A stretch of DNA of 64,000 bases, from assembly GCA_030867875.1 (NCBI GenBank), contig JAOWCC010000064.1, forward strand, positions 35,734,802 through 35,798,801, written 5' to 3'. A program made the translations under genes and the position numbers. Origin of the DNA: Actinernus sp. WN-2022 (lineage: Eukaryota > Cnidaria > Anthozoa > Actiniaria > Actinernidae). Below are positions 63,681-64,000 of the stretch, piece by piece. How positions within the stretch are numbered: the first letter of the stretch is position 1; each line of letters begins with the position of its first letter. The notes below the pieces were generated by a model. That model was not told the DNA's origin. It worked only from the letters and a program-made list of their open reading frames with translations, and made no database searches.

Positions 63681-64000
63681 TTAATTACTCGGGCTGCCTG
63701 TGGCAGCGCCGAGTCTTAAAATGCAAGCGGTTATTTTTTTTTTATTTTTTTATTTCATGTCAGACGGCTTCTGCGCATGCGTTAAAGGTCAAATTCCAAC
63801 CAATCAGATTGCACTGTGCTGGTCACGCAAACAAAGGTTAGATTTCCTCAGGCGCGCTCAGATAAGAAAGCTCAAAGCTCTCAGACGAGGCGAGACAAGG
63901 AGATATCAATTTCAAATAGTCATTGTCAGAAATCTATTCCATCGTCGGTGGGCAATTATGCAATACAACCTAAATTTGGGTCAGGTCCATGTTTTACGAC
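63681..64000 (+). mobile_element. hairpin-ended element, cut by window end
   Basis: Hairpin ACTCGGGCTGCC, TGT, GGCAGCGCCGAGT (63687-63714), then AAAATGCAAG, a T-rich tract, TTTCATGTCAGACGGCTTCT, GCGCATGCGTTAAAGGTCAA and CCAACCAATCAGATTGC. This head of about 180 bp matches the inverse of 950-1126. Inserted in LINE coding sequence; extends past the window. Confidence 0.65.

Overview
This is eukaryotic, AT-rich, repeat-dominated genomic DNA. The repertoire is CR1/L2-type and L1/Tx1-type LINEs, a DIRS-type tyrosine-recombinase retroelement, tRNA-derived SINEs, dozens of palindromic MITEs, and small secreted cysteine-rich peptide genes. This points to a cnidarian, probably an anthozoan such as a stony coral; the organism is an inference from familiar protein families, not a database match. 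The window has no prokaryotic operons, no rRNA, no CRISPR array and no intact tRNA gene that I can support.

Left part (1-30 kb): a family of small secreted cysteine-rich peptides. Gene A (+, 2579-3690, three exons) and gene B (-, 6977-6115, two exons) are tail-to-tail paralogues. A frameshifted copy C (-, ~13.0 kb), a stop-containing copy D (-, ~13.3 kb) and an orphan promoter (~15.3 kb) follow. The copies share a TATA box, a start-site block and, in most, an upstream GTGGCTCTTAAAA element. A second peptide family (genes F and G, -, 23.5 and 26.4 kb) has signal-peptide exons ending in GTAAAT donors. The rest of the region is palindromic or inverted-repeat MITEs, satellites and SINE copies. 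An 8-9 copy, ~112-bp tandem array lies at 29.2-30.1 kb.

Middle part (31-56 kb): a retroelement graveyard. A DIRS-type element spans about 33.1-42.3 kb. It has ~180-bp terminal direct repeats, a broken gag with a zinc knuckle, RT, RNase H, a further domain and only the beginning of its recombinase. It is split by a ~27-bp minisatellite inside gag and by a 3.2-kb CR1-type LINE inside pol. An apparently intact CR1-type LINE (esterase-like ORF1 plus a ~948-residue endonuclease/RT ORF2) occupies ~43.1-47.1 kb. It abuts an older minus-strand LINE relic (47.1-49.6 kb). A third LINE (+, 49.9-51.05 kb) is cut by an L1/Tx1-type LINE on the minus strand (51.05-55.5 kb).

Right part (56-64 kb): mostly non-coding to 59.7 kb. 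Then comes the one clear cellular housekeeping-type gene, the 5' part of a membrane-anchored copper amine oxidase (60076-61474). It has a TATA box, a probable 5'-UTR intron and a donor at 61475; the topaquinone and copper-site exons are not in the window. G-tract inverted repeats and a nearly open LINE RT fragment (62.3-63.7 kb) close the window. A recurrent hairpin-ended element (ACTCGG...CCGAGT) interrupts LINE coding sequence at 49.6, 55.5 and 63.7 kb.
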